Notes: generated from the sequence alone by a model not told the origin. Counted from the stretch's first letter, positions 1 to 7,337 are shown. The stretch is 27,963 nt of DNA from Pseudomonadota bacterium (GCA_023434265.1 JAEYTA010000126.1:1-27963); one strand, 5' to 3'. Program-made: numbers and translations.

Positions 1-177
1 GCCTTCGGCGGTGCGCAGGGCGGCGACGGCGCTGGTCGCGGCCCCGGCGGCGTCGGGGGTCGGTTGGTCGGCCGTCGGCGTGGCGGGCGCGGCCGGCGTT
101 TCGTCGGCCGGTTCGGGCGAGCCGCAGGCGGCGAGGGCCAGCGTCAGGATCGCGGCGGTGCAGGACATTCCCTTCAT
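1..177 (-). CDS. Lipoprotein of unknown function, 5' part only
   Basis: The reading frame enters from the left edge on the minus strand and its start lies inside the window, so only the first 59 residues are visible. The N-terminus is a short lipoprotein signal (MKGMSCTAAILTLALAAC) with lipobox LAAC and Cys18 as the acylation site. It is followed by a low-complexity Pro/Thr/Ala/Glu linker typical of an envelope-anchored protein with a flexible tether. The start at 177 is chosen because a GAGGAGG Shine-Dalgarno (complement of 184-190) sits six bases upstream; an in-frame ATG at 195 lies upstream of that site. The functional domain is outside the window, so no role can be given. It is divergent from the DUF2249 gene. 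Confidence 0.7.
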   Translation of the reverse strand, partial: MKGMSCTAAILTLALAACGSPEPADETPAAPATPTADQPTPDAAGAATSAVAALRTAEG

Positions 178-324
178 TGGGGGCCTCCTCTTCATGGCTT
201 CGGTTCAAGCGCCGGCGGTCCGATCCGTTCCGCCTGCCGTTCGGGTGAAGAAAACCGCGGGGCTTGCGGCAGGACAAGGCCAGCGCGCCGCCGCGAGCGC
301 ATGGGCGGGCCGAAGGAGACGCCC

Positions 325-597
325 ATGACCCAGACTCACGCCCCCGCCGACGCCGCGATTCCGTCCGCTGCCGTGTATCCGTTCGACGCCCGCGCGGTGG
401 CCAAGCGCTTCCGCCACTCCGCGATCTTCGGCGCCCTGGATGCCCTGACGCCGGGCGAGACCATGCGCTTCGTCAACGATCACGACCCGATCCCGCTGCT
501 GCGCCAGATGGCCGAGCGCTATGGCGAGACGGTGATGGTGGCCTACCGGCATCGCGGCGAGGACGGCGTGGTCATCGACTTCACCATCCAGGGCTGA
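325..597 (+). CDS. DUF2249 domain protein
   Basis: A 90-residue soluble protein. After a roughly 20-residue Ala/Pro-rich leader it carries the DUF2249 pattern: a FDAR segment, then RH..IF.ALD.L.PGE, then the characteristic NDHDPIPLLRQM stretch at about residues 51-62. DUF2249 proteins are small cytoplasmic proteins often found near nitric-oxide, hemerythrin or denitrification genes, but their biochemical activity is not established and no such neighbour is visible here. The start is supported by AAGGAG at 313-318. The ArsC-like gene follows 62 bases downstream on the same strand and may be co-transcribed. The family assignment is good; the function is unknown. Confidence 0.8.
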   Translation: MTQTHAPADAAIPSAAVYPFDARAVAKRFRHSAIFGALDALTPGETMRFVNDHDPIPLLRQMAERYGETVMVAYRHRGEDGVVIDFTIQG

Positions 598-659
598 CCC
601 CGCCTTGCCGGAGACGGGCCGCTGGGGCAGACCCGGGGCGACATTTCCGAGGCCGCGCC

Positions 660-1007
660 ATGCTCCCCACCCTCTACGGCATCCCCAATTGCGACACGGT
701 GAAGAAGGCCCGCGTCTGGCTGGACCAGCACGGCGTGGCCTACGCCTTCCATGACTACAGGAAGGCGGGGATCGACCGCGCCTCGCTGGAGGACTGGGTC
801 GCCGCGCACGGCTGGGAGACGGTGCTGAACCGCGCCGGCACGACCTTCCGCGCCCTGCCACCCGAGGCGAAGGCCGACCTCGACGCCGGCAAGGCCGTCG
901 CGCTGATGCTGGCCCAGCCGTCGATGATCAAGCGGCCGGTGCTGGAGGTCGACGGCCGCACCACCGTGGGCTTCCGGCCCGAAGTCTATGCGGCCGTGTT
1001 CGCCTGA
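660..1007 (+). CDS. ArsC/Spx-family thioredoxin-fold reductase (YffB-like)
   Basis: A 115-residue protein starting MLPTLYGIPNCDTVKKA. The single catalytic-type Cys11 lies in the YGI.NCDT.KKA motif that marks the YffB/Spx branch of the ArsC family, followed by the family's FHDYRKAG segment and the conserved IKRPVLEVDGRTTVGF segment near residues 90-107. The length matches the family (about 115-120 residues). Members have a thioredoxin fold and are thought to be glutathione-dependent reductases; true arsenate reduction is not shown by sequence. It ends in TGA at 1005-1007, directly abutting the stop codon of the convergent beta-glucosidase (1008-1010), with no spacer or terminator between them. 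Confidence 0.88.
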   Translation: MLPTLYGIPNCDTVKKARVWLDQHGVAYAFHDYRKAGIDRASLEDWVAAHGWETVLNRAGTTFRALPPEAKADLDAGKAVALMLAQPSMIKRPVLEVDGRTTVGFRPEVYAAVFA

Positions 1008-3287
1008 TCAGCGCGTCAGGGTGAACCGGGCCGGCTCCCCGGCCTGGGCGCTGGGAGCCAGCCAGACGTCGAATTCCCCCGGCTCCACCGTCGGCCGCAG
1101 GTCCGCGCCGAGGAACAGCAGGTCCTCGAATTTCAGTGGCATGGACACCTCGATCGAGCCGCCCGCCGGCACGGTCACGCGGCGGAAGGCCTTGAGCAGG
1201 CGGATCGGCTGGGTGATCGAGGCGGCGCGGTCGCGGATGTAGAGCTGCACCACCTCCTCGGCGGCCCGATCGCCGGCGTTGGTCAGGGTGACCGTGGCGG
1301 TCAGCTCGCCGTTCCACGCCATGGTCGGGCTGGACAGGCGCACCGCCGAGTAGCTGACCGGGGCGTAGGTCAGGCCGTGGCCGAACGGGTAGAGGGCGGT
1401 GTTGCCGGTCTCGCGGAACTGCGCCTTGAAGCCCTCGTTGCGCGCCGCCGCCGGGCGGCCGGTGGTCTTGTGCGCATAGTAGAAGGGCGACTGGCCCGAG
1501 AAGTGCGGAAAGCTGACCGGCAGGCGGCCGGTCGGTGCGTGGTCGCCGAACAGCACGTCGGCCACGGCGTTGCCGGTCTCCGACCCGAGGAACCAGGTGA
1601 CGAGGATGGCGCGGGCGTCCTTGACTGCTCCCGACAGCTCCATGGCCCGGCCGTTGCGCAGCAGGACCACCACCGGCTTGCCGGTGGCCGCCACCGCCTC
1701 GGCCAGGGCCAGCTGCGGTTCGGGGATGCCGATGTCGACACGCGACTGGGCCTCGGCCGACATGTTCTGGCTCTCGCCGATCGCCAGCAGCACCACGTCG
1801 GCCTGCGCCGCCGCGATCACCGCGGCCTCGATGCCGCCCTCCAGCGGCGCCTCGACGTTGGAGCCCTTGACCACGGTCAGACTGGAGCCCGCGCCGAGCG
1901 CCGACCGGATGCCCTGCTCCAGCGAGACCGCCAGGTTCCCGTCCTTGAAGATCGACCACGGGCCGAACAGGTCGACCCGGTCGTCGCCGAACGGCCCGAT
2001 CAGGGCGTAGCGCTTGCCGGCCTTGGCCAGCGGCAGCAGGCCGCCGTCGTTCTTCAGCATGACGATCGACTTGCGCCCCGCCTCGCGGGCCAGCGCCAGA
2101 TGCTCGCGGCTGCCGGTGACCCGCGCCTCCAGCCGCACGTCCGAGCCGCGATAGGGGTTCTCGAACAGGCCCAGCGCCGCCTTGGTCATCAGCACCCGGC
2201 GCACCGCCTCGTCGACGCGCTCGACCGGCACGTCGCCCGACTGCACCAGCTCGGGGATGTGCTTCATGTAGAGGCCGCTCTTCATCGACATGTCGACGCC
2301 GGCCATCAGGGCGATGCGCGCCGCGTCGCGGCCGTCGGCGGCGAAGCCGTGGGCGATCAGCTCCTCCTCGGAGGTGTAGTCCGAGACCACGAAGCCGGCG
2401 AAGTTCCACTCGCCGTGCAGCAGGTCGGTCAGCAGCCATTTGTTGCCGCTGGTCGGCACCCCGTTCAGATCGTTGAAGGCGCTCATGATCGACAGCGCCC
2501 CGGCGTCGATCGCCGCCTTGAACGGCGGCAGGTAGACCGAGCGCAGCTCCAGCTCGCTCATGTCGGTGGAATTGTAGTCCAGCCCCGCCTCTGCCGCGCC
2601 GTAGGCGGCGAAATGCTTGGCCGTGGCCAGCAGCGACGACCAGTGCTTCAGGTCGTCGCCCTGGAACCCTCGGGTGCGCGCGGCGGCGAACAGATTGCCC
2701 AGCAGCACGTCCTCGCCGGCGCCCTCGACAACCCGGCCCCAGCGCTGGTCGCGGCCGATGTCGACCATGGGGGCGTAGGTCTGGTGCACGCCCGCCGCGC
2801 CGCCCTCGACGGCGGCGGCCCGGGCGGTGCGCTCGGCCAGGTCGAGGTCCCAGCTGGCGGCCTCGCCCAGCGGCACCGGGAAGGTGGTGCGCAGCCCGTG
2901 CACCACGTCGGCGGCGAGCAGCAGCGGAATGCCCAGGCGGCTCTCGCGCACCGCCAGCTCCTGCACGAAGCGGGTGCTCTTGGCCCCAACGCCATTGAAC
3001 AGCGCCCCGATCCGTCCGGCGCGAATGTCGGCGGCGGTCTGCTCCTGGTTGGAATCGAGCGTGTCGCCGGGGTTGACCCCCTCGGGTCGCCAGCGGAACG
3101 GGTCGTTCTGCAGGTTCAGCTGTCCCGCCTTCTCCTCGATCGTCATCCGGGCGATCAGCCCGTTGACCCGCTCGAGGTTGGCCTGCGCTTTCGCCGCCGC
3201 GATCCGCGGCGCCAGCATCAGCCCGGCGGACAACGCGCCTCCGGCCAGCAGCAGGCGACGGGTCGGGGCGAAGGGCGTGTGGCGCAT
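1008..3287 (-). CDS. bglX: Periplasmic beta-glucosidase, glycoside hydrolase family 3 (BglX type)
   Basis: A 759-residue enzyme, close to the length of E. coli BglX. It hydrolyses terminal beta-D-glucosyl residues from oligosaccharides in the periplasm. The N-terminus is a Tat-like signal (twin Arg in TRRLLLAGG, then a hydrophobic stretch ending APRIAAAKA). The GH3 (alpha/beta)8 domain shows GRDQRWGRVVEGAGED, AKHFAAYG and the nucleophile motif VVSDYTSEEEL (Asp at about 303). The second domain contains KNDGGLLPL and GESQN, and a fibronectin-III-like C-terminal domain covers the last 90-100 residues. I chose the ATG at 3287 over the in-frame ATG at 3320 because it places the signal peptide at the N-terminus. 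A LacI-type palindrome abuts this start codon and no clear ribosome site separates them, so the message may be leaderless or very short-leadered. Confidence 0.92.
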   Translation of the reverse strand: MRHTPFAPTRRLLLAGGALSAGLMLAPRIAAAKAQANLERVNGLIARMTIEEKAGQLNLQNDPFRWRPEGVNPGDTLDSNQEQTAADIRAGRIGALFNGVGAKSTRFVQELAVRESRLGIPLLLAADVVHGLRTTFPVPLGEAASWDLDLAERTARAAAVEGGAAGVHQTYAPMVDIGRDQRWGRVVEGAGEDVLLGNLFAAARTRGFQGDDLKHWSSLLATAKHFAAYGAAEAGLDYNSTDMSELELRSVYLPPFKAAIDAGALSIMSAFNDLNGVPTSGNKWLLTDLLHGEWNFAGFVVSDYTSEEELIAHGFAADGRDAARIALMAGVDMSMKSGLYMKHIPELVQSGDVPVERVDEAVRRVLMTKAALGLFENPYRGSDVRLEARVTGSREHLALAREAGRKSIVMLKNDGGLLPLAKAGKRYALIGPFGDDRVDLFGPWSIFKDGNLAVSLEQGIRSALGAGSSLTVVKGSNVEAPLEGGIEAAVIAAAQADVVLLAIGESQNMSAEAQSRVDIGIPEPQLALAEAVAATGKPVVVLLRNGRAMELSGAVKDARAILVTWFLGSETGNAVADVLFGDHAPTGRLPVSFPHFSGQSPFYYAHKTTGRPAAARNEGFKAQFRETGNTALYPFGHGLTYAPVSYSAVRLSSPTMAWNGELTATVTLTNAGDRAAEEVVQLYIRDRAASITQPIRLLKAFRRVTVPAGGSIEVSMPLKFEDLLFLGADLRPTVEPGEFDVWLAPSAQAGEPARFTLTR

Positions 3288-3301
3288 TGTAACCGGTTCC
3301 A
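3288..3301. promoter_or_regulatory. LacI/GalR-family operator candidate at the bglX start
   Basis: The minus-strand reading TGGAACCGGTTACA matches the general LacI/GalR-family operator form TGNAANCGNTNNCA at every fixed position and has dyad symmetry with one mismatched pair. It directly adjoins the bglX ATG. A weak promoter-like pair lies upstream on the minus strand (TTGGCC, complement of 3335-3340; TAGTGC, complement of 3317-3322), but its 12-base spacing is short. If those elements are real, a repressor here would act just downstream of the transcription start. No LacI-family regulator gene is in the window. Confidence 0.55.
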
Positions 3302-3375
3302 GTGCGAGATCGGGCAGCACTAGCCGCCGCGACCGGCCAAGCCTACCCCCGCGCGTTCACAAGGCGTTGCTCGCG

Positions 3376-3732
3376 TCAGTCGGCCTGCTGGCGCAGGTAG
3401 TCGATCACCGCCCACCGCTCGGCCGCCGGCCCGCCCTGGTAGGGCATGGCCGTGCCCGGCACGACGGCGTCGGGATCCTCGAGGAAGCGGGCTAGCGTCG
3501 TTTCGTCCCACACCAGCCCGTGGCGCCCGGCCCGCCGCATGGCGTCGGAATAGGCGAAGCCCTCGGCCGCCCCGGCCCGGCGTCCGTAGACCCCGTGCAG
3601 GCTCGGCGCCATGGCCTGCGAATCGTCGGCGCGCAGGGAATGGCAGCCGCCGCAGCGCTGGAACGCCCGCTCGCCGGGGTCGCGGGCCTGCGGCGGGCCG
3701 GCCAGCGCCAGCAGGAGCAGCAGCAGGGTCAC
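3376..3732 (-). CDS. Small class I cytochrome c
   Basis: A 118-residue protein with a short, very Leu-rich signal peptide (residues 2-12, probable cleavage after PPQA) and one heme-attachment site, Cys27-Gly-Gly-Cys30-His31. The probable distal axial ligand is Met96 in VVPGTAMPYQGG. The HGVYGRRAG segment and a C-terminal DYLRQQ helix complete a soluble cytochrome c550/c2-like fold, so it should carry electrons in the periplasm. It starts with GTG at 3732, three bases after the stop of the beta-propeller gene, and an in-frame TGA just upstream rules out a longer start. The tight spacing implies translational coupling, so the two products are probably made together. The redox partner is unknown. 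Confidence 0.88.
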   Translation of the reverse strand: MTLLLLLLALAGPPQARDPGERAFQRCGGCHSLRADDSQAMAPSLHGVYGRRAGAAEGFAYSDAMRRAGRHGLVWDETTLARFLEDPDAVVPGTAMPYQGGPAAERWAVIDYLRQQAD

Positions 3733-3735
3733 GCC

Positions 3736-4710
3736 TCAGCCGCCGTAGCGGATGACCACCAGCCGGTCGGCGCCAGACTCCGCGCCCCAGACCTCGCCCG
3801 GCCGGCCCAGCATCTGGCGGACATTGGCTCCCTCGCGGTCGCTCGGGAAGCTCTCGAAGGTCTCGGTTTCCGGGTCGAAGCGGACGATGGCGTTGGCCGC
3901 GAAGTCGGTCAGCCAGACCTTGTCCCGCTCGTCGACGTAGACGGAATAGGTCTTCGGCGCCTCGCCCGGCAGCTTCCAGGTGCGCCAGCTGCCGTCGGCC
4001 GGGTCGTGGACGCTGACGTTGCCGCTGTTCCATTCGCTGACCCACAGCCGCCCGCTGCTGTCCGACCAGATGCGCCGCGCGCCCTGGTTCGGCGTCGGCG
4101 GCTCGACGATGGTCGCCTCGCCGGTGTCGAGGTCCACCCTGGCGATATGGCTGCCGGCCAGCGAGGCGTACCAGACGTCGCCCGACGGCGTGGTGGCGAT
4201 GCCGTAGGGCCCGCGGCCGCGCGGCGCGGCCCAGACCTTCATGTCGTCCGTGGCCGGATCGAGCCGGCCGTAGAAGCCGGTCTGCCCCGTGAACCAGATG
4301 CGCCCCCGGTGATCGAAGGTGGCGGTGTTCATGTTGATCGGCCCGGTCTCCTCCGGCAGCGGCCAGACCTTCACCTCGCGGGTCCGGCGGTCGACGCGGA
4401 CGATGGCGTTCTGGCCGCCGTCGGTGATCCAGGCGTTTCCGTCCGGCCCGACGATCACCCCGTGCGGGGCCGAGCCCTCGCCCAGCGGGATGAGGGTGGT
4501 CTCGCCGGTGTCGGGATCGAGGATGCCGTGCGCCCCGCCGCGCTGGACGGTCCACCACACCTCCTCGCCGTCGGGCGTGACGGCTACGTCGTGGGCGCGA
4601 CCGCCGGGCGCGAGTTCGTAGTAGCGCACCTCCTGGGCCTTGGCGCAGGCGGCCATGCCCAAGGCGGCGGCGAGGACGGGGACGGCGAGGGGACTCCACA
4701 GCGAACGCAT
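3736..4710 (-). CDS. Vgb-like (streptogramin-lyase family) beta-propeller, exported
   Basis: A 324-residue exported protein. The signal region MRSLWSPLAVPVLAAALGMAAC ends in a possible lipoprotein Cys, or is cleaved after AKA. The rest is repeats of about 40-45 residues of the form HG(I/V)....G..W.T..........D..T, consistent with a six- or seven-bladed propeller like virginiamycin B lyase (Vgb). Clear blades include APHGVIVGPDGNAWITD, GPYGIATTPSGDVWYAS and YSVYVDERDKVWLTD. I cannot place the catalytic His/Glu set of true Vgb in the last blades, so antibiotic inactivation should not be assumed; most chromosomal relatives have no known substrate. Its partner is the cytochrome c encoded three bases downstream, which suggests a periplasmic redox or binding role. 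Confidence 0.85.
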   Translation of the reverse strand: MRSLWSPLAVPVLAAALGMAACAKAQEVRYYELAPGGRAHDVAVTPDGEEVWWTVQRGGAHGILDPDTGETTLIPLGEGSAPHGVIVGPDGNAWITDGGQNAIVRVDRRTREVKVWPLPEETGPINMNTATFDHRGRIWFTGQTGFYGRLDPATDDMKVWAAPRGRGPYGIATTPSGDVWYASLAGSHIARVDLDTGEATIVEPPTPNQGARRIWSDSSGRLWVSEWNSGNVSVHDPADGSWRTWKLPGEAPKTYSVYVDERDKVWLTDFAANAIVRFDPETETFESFPSDREGANVRQMLGRPGEVWGAESGADRLVVIRYGG

Positions 4711-4776
4711 GGCGGATCTCCGGTCTGACGTCCGCCCATTCCGCCGCTTTCCGCGTCCGGATGCAACCGCCGCCGT

Positions 4777-5016
4777 TCAGCCCTCGACCTCGGGCTCCGG
4801 CCGGTCGTGGCCGTCGGCCCGCTCGACGATCCAGCGGCCCGAGGCGTCGGCGTACTCGATCAGGGCGTCCTCGTCGGGCACCTTCTGCTCCCGCGCCGCC
4901 GCCACCGCGGCCGCCCGCGCCGAGTCGTGGTCGGGATAGGTCTCCGACCAGGTGTCGCCCAGCCGATAGGCCCAGCCCCCGTCGTGCTCGGCGATGCGGT
5001 AGGTGATCTGGACCAT
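4777..5016 (-). CDS. DUF2188 domain small protein
   Basis: A 79-residue acidic protein beginning MVQITYRIAEHDGGWAYRLG. The layout, a short strand, a GGW.Y.......S.....D..SA segment, an Ala-rich helix (ARAAAVAAAREQ) and a final strand (IEYADASGRWIVE), fits DUF2188, a family of about 60-80 residues with no established function. The start at 5016 has a strong GAGGAGA site 2-11 bases upstream; a longer frame upstream lacks comparable support. It is 66 bases upstream of, and co-oriented with, the beta-propeller gene, so a shared transcript is possible. It is divergent from the first DUF6249-like gene across 197 bases. Confidence 0.75.
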   Translation of the reverse strand: MVQITYRIAEHDGGWAYRLGDTWSETYPDHDSARAAAVAAAREQKVPDEDALIEYADASGRWIVERADGHDRPEPEVEG

Positions 5017-5121
5017 GGGATCTCCTCGGCGTTCGCGGCCGCGCCGGCCGTCCCACGCCAACGCAGGCTGACCCCGCCGGTTGCAGCGAGCTTGACCGCA
5101 GGGGTCCGCCGCGCCGACCGT

Positions 5122-5149
5122 CAAAAAAAATCGCCGCCCGCCGCATCCG
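5122..5149 (+). promoter_or_regulatory. Possible ECF-type promoter of sigma module 1
   Basis: An A-tract (CAAAAA...) is followed by CGCATCCG at 5142-5149. The same arrangement, GAAAG then CGCATCCG with identical 20-base start-to-start spacing, occurs upstream of module 2 (7310-7337). Spacing of about 16 bases between a -35-like and a -10-like block suits ECF sigma factors, which commonly drive their own operon. The downstream distance to the TTG start at 5214 is 64 bases. This rests on comparing two sites only and is a hypothesis. The remainder of the 5017-5213 gap shows nothing else I can support. Confidence 0.3.
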
Positions 5150-5213
5150 TCCGGCGTCGCGGCGACGACTGCGGGATGAAGGCGGCCGCGGGGGCCGCGC
5201 GAGGAGAGCGACA

Positions 5214-5609
5214 TTGACCGACCTGTTTCACGCCTATTGGTGGCTGATCTTTCCCATCTTTGGCTTGGCCATGGGCGGCTGGCACAGCTTCGCCCACTAC
5301 CGCCGGCAACGGGCCATCCTCGAGGTCATCCGCACCTATGCGCAGAAGGGCGAGAGTCCGCCGGAAGCCCTGCTCGCGGCCCTCACCGCCGACGAGGAGG
5401 GCGAACAGCCCGGCCGCCGCGCCCCGGCCCACTACTGGTCGCTGTTCGGCCTGTTCGGCGTGCTCGCCGCCGGCTTCGGCCTCGGGGCCTGGTTCTACGA
5501 CTTCGAGGGCGTGGGCTGGCCGTTCGCCGTCGTCGCCCTCGTCATGGGCGCCCTGGCGACCTGGGCCCTGATCAACGCCTTCCTGTTCCGCCGCCCGCCG
5601 GCGCCGTGA
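5214..5609 (+). CDS. DUF6249-like three-helix membrane protein (sigma module 1)
   Basis: A 131-residue membrane protein. It has a first transmembrane helix at about 8-26 (YWWLIFPIFGLAMGGWHSF), a basic and then amphipathic loop (YRRQRAILEVIRTYAQKGESPPEALLAAL, about 28-57), and two more helices at about 73-94 and 100-125. The loop motif (I/L)R..(Y/M)..KG...PPE...AL is shared with the protein at 7417-7821, and this fold resembles DUF6249 proteins that accompany ECF sigma factors. It starts at TTG 5214; GAGGAGA at 5201-5207 supports it, and no ATG fits. It precedes the sigma gene by 24 bases. A role in sensing or modulating the sigma/anti-sigma pair is inferred from context only. Confidence 0.75.
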   Translation: MTDLFHAYWWLIFPIFGLAMGGWHSFAHYRRQRAILEVIRTYAQKGESPPEALLAALTADEEGEQPGRRAPAHYWSLFGLFGVLAAGFGLGAWFYDFEGVGWPFAVVALVMGALATWALINAFLFRRPPAP

Positions 5610-5633
5610 CGGGTGGCGTCCGGGGGCTCGACA

Positions 5634-6173
5634 TTGGCCGATGCGGCGATCGACGCGGAGCTGGTCCGGCGCGCCCGGGCCGGCTCCGACGCCGCCTTCG
5701 CCCGCCTGGTCGAACGCCATCAGGCGGCGGTGCGCGGCTTCCTGCGCCGGACGCTGGGCGGCGGCTGGGCGGAGGCCGACGACGTCGCCCAGGACGCCTT
5801 CCTCGCCGCCTGGACCTCGCTGCGTTCGCTGAAGGACCCGGCCGGGGTGCGCGCCTGGCTGTGCGGGGTGGCCTGGCGCAAGGCCCAGGACCGGCTGCGC
5901 GCCCGGCTTCGCGGGGCCGCCCGCGACGCCGCCTGGCTGGAGGCGGCCGACCTCCCGGCCGGAGTCACGCCGGAGGAGCGCCTGTCGCTGGCCGCGGCCA
6001 TGTCCGGCCTGGCCCCCGACGTGCGCGCCTGCGTCGCCCTCTGCCTCGCCGACGGCTGGTCGCATGGCGAGGCGGCCGCGGCCCTGGGCTTGCCCCTCGG
6101 CACGGTGAAGTCCCATGTTGCGCGCGGACGGGCGCGGTTGCTCACGGCGCTCGGAGGTTCGGATGACGCCTGA
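5634..6173 (+). CDS. ECF RNA polymerase sigma factor (module 1)
   Basis: A 179-residue ECF (group 4) sigma factor. Region 2 shows the ELVRRARAGSDAAFARLVERH start, the core-binding ADDVAQDAFLAAW motif and a WLCGVAWRKAQDRLRA segment; region 4 ends in the helix-turn-helix AAALGLPLGTVKSHVARGRARLL. No anti-sigma or SnoaL-like extension is present. I prefer the TTG at 5634, preceded by GGGGG at a suitable distance and in the same acaTTG context as the gene upstream; GTG at 5613 would add seven residues but lacks a ribosome site. Its last 11 bases overlap the next gene. The recognition helix LPLGTVKSHV is identical to that of the sigma factor at 7848-8408. Confidence 0.88.
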   Translation: MADAAIDAELVRRARAGSDAAFARLVERHQAAVRGFLRRTLGGGWAEADDVAQDAFLAAWTSLRSLKDPAGVRAWLCGVAWRKAQDRLRARLRGAARDAAWLEAADLPAGVTPEERLSLAAAMSGLAPDVRACVALCLADGWSHGEAAAALGLPLGTVKSHVARGRARLLTALGGSDDA

Positions 6174-6468
6174 AGCCAAGCTCGACGTTCTGCTGAGGTC
6201 GGCGACGCCGCCGGCCCGCGACTACGCCTTCGAGGCCGAGGTCGCCCGCCGCCTGGCCTTGCGACGCGCCTGGCTCGGCGCCGCCGCCCTGCTGCCGTGG
6301 GCCATCGTCGCCGCCGTCCTGCTCTGGGCCCTGTCGCGCACCGCGGCCCCGCACCTCGCCGCCGCGGGGGAGGCCTTGGAGCCCGCCGTCACGGCCGCCG
6401 TCATGGCCCTGGCCGGAGCCGGCCTGCTGCTGTGGGCCGTGCGCCGTCTCCGCTTCAGCGCAGCCTGA
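6163..6468 (+). CDS. Short two-helix membrane protein, probable anti-sigma factor (module 1)
   Basis: A 101-residue protein with a charged cytoplasmic N-terminus (LDVLLRSATPPARDYAFEAEVARRLALRR, about 7-35) and two transmembrane helices at about 36-55 and 71-92. The short sigma-facing segment plus membrane anchor, directly after an ECF sigma gene and overlapping it by 11 bases, is the usual layout of a membrane anti-sigma factor. It has no zinc-binding anti-sigma HXXXCXXC motif. The start at 6163 has GGAGG about five bases upstream; an earlier in-frame ATG at 6115 lies deep in the sigma gene and is unlikely. It overlaps the convergent hydrolase gene by 14 bases. The anti-sigma role is inferred from position. 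Confidence 0.7.
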   Translation: MTPEAKLDVLLRSATPPARDYAFEAEVARRLALRRAWLGAAALLPWAIVAAVLLWALSRTAAPHLAAAGEALEPAVTAAVMALAGAGLLLWAVRRLRFSAA

Positions 6469-7261
6469 CTGTCGCCGCCACGCCGAAGTGGTCGGACGGG
6501 AACAGCCCGGCCGTCGCCGAGTCGCCGATCACCTCGCCCGAGACCGGCGCGCAGCGGGCCGCTTCGGCGAAGATGTGGTCGATGACCCGCGGCGGGTGGC
6601 CCATGGCGGGGTTCAGCGTCGTCGCCGCCGCGCTGCGGGGCAGGGCGCTGAAGAAGCGCGGCCCGGTCAGCGCCGCCAGCCCGGCGTCGCTCTGCTCGGC
6701 GTTGAAGTCGCCCATCGCGACCAGCGGCGTCCCGTCCCCTGGCAGCCAGGCCATCAGGTCGGCGACCTGCCGCGCACGCGTCGCCGCCTGGTCGGGCTGC
6801 CACGCCAGGTGGGTGTTGACCACGTCGACCGCCCGGCCGCGCAGGTCGACCCGCGCCCGGATCGCCGTGCGGTAGTCGTCCAGCGGCTCCAGCTTCTTCC
6901 AGTCGTGCGCCAGCACGGGCAGGCGGCTGAGAATGGCGTTGCCGTAGCGGCGCCCCGACCCCTCGGCGTCCACCGAGGAGAAATGCACCTCGTAGCCGCC
7001 CAGGGCCTCCGCGATGGTCCGCGCCTGGTTGGGCAGGCCGACGGCGGCGTCCTCCAGCACCTCCTGCAGGCCGATCACGTCCGGATCGGCCGCGCGCAGC
7101 GCCTCGACCAGCAGGCCCAGGCGGGCGGGCCAGTCGCCCTGATTGTGCCAGATGTTGAAGGTGGCGAGCTTCAGGTCGCGGCCGCCCGCGCCCGGCGCGG
7201 TGGCGCAGGCGGCGAGTGGGACGGCGGTCAGTCCGGCGACCATGGCGCGGCGATCCAGCAT
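6455..7261 (-). CDS. Endonuclease/exonuclease/phosphatase (EEP) family lipoprotein
   Basis: A 268-residue protein with an N-terminal signal MLDRRAMVAGLTAVPLAAC that contains both a twin-Arg pair and a lipobox (LAAC, Cys19), so probably a Tat-exported lipoprotein. The EEP fold motifs are in order: LKLATFNIW, DVIGLQEV (metal-binding Glu), VNTHLAW, GDFNAEQSD, IDHIF and the final SDHFGV with the catalytic His. This superfamily includes DNases, sphingomyelinases and inositol-phosphate phosphatases; the sequence does not tell which substrate is used, but the envelope location argues against DNA repair. GGAGGAG just upstream of 7261 supports the start. It lies opposite to, and between, the two sigma modules. 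Confidence 0.87.
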   Translation of the reverse strand: MLDRRAMVAGLTAVPLAACATAPGAGGRDLKLATFNIWHNQGDWPARLGLLVEALRAADPDVIGLQEVLEDAAVGLPNQARTIAEALGGYEVHFSSVDAEGSGRRYGNAILSRLPVLAHDWKKLEPLDDYRTAIRARVDLRGRAVDVVNTHLAWQPDQAATRARQVADLMAWLPGDGTPLVAMGDFNAEQSDAGLAALTGPRFFSALPRSAAATTLNPAMGHPPRVIDHIFAEAARCAPVSGEVIGDSATAGLFPSDHFGVAATVRLR

Positions 7262-7309
7262 GGCGGCTCCTCCAGTCGCGGGCTCTGTAGCCCCATTCGC
7301 CAGCCTTAC

Positions 7310-7337
7310 GAAAGTTTCACCCGGCCGACCGCATCCG
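7310..7337 (+). promoter_or_regulatory. Possible ECF-type promoter of sigma module 2
   Basis: GAAAGTTT is followed by CGCATCCG at 7330-7337, the same relative positions as the site at 5122-5149 upstream of module 1. The downstream distance to the ATG at 7417 is 79 bases. The shared 8-mer in two otherwise unlike, GC-rich leaders, both ahead of the same kind of operon, is the only evidence. It may be an autoregulated promoter for sigma factors of the same specificity. Confidence 0.3.

Noticed and set aside
264..277. TTGCGGCAGGACAA as an FNR/FixK-type box upstream of the DUF2249 gene
   Set aside because: Only the outer TTG and CAA match the TTGAT-N4-ATCAA form; the inner positions are wrong and lack symmetry.
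3736..4710. Streptogramin resistance gene
   Set aside because: Only the propeller fold resembles Vgb; the catalytic His/Glu arrangement could not be recognised, and the linkage to a cytochrome c argues for another role.
5121..5130. Run of A residues as part of a terminator for the minus-strand genes
   Set aside because: It lies upstream of the DUF2188 start, not after any gene end, and no stable stem adjoins it.
5613..5633. GTG at 5613 as the start of the first ECF sigma factor
   Set aside because: No ribosome site precedes it, and the added residues are not part of the conserved sigma N-terminus; TTG 5634 has a G-rich site and the same context as the gene before it.
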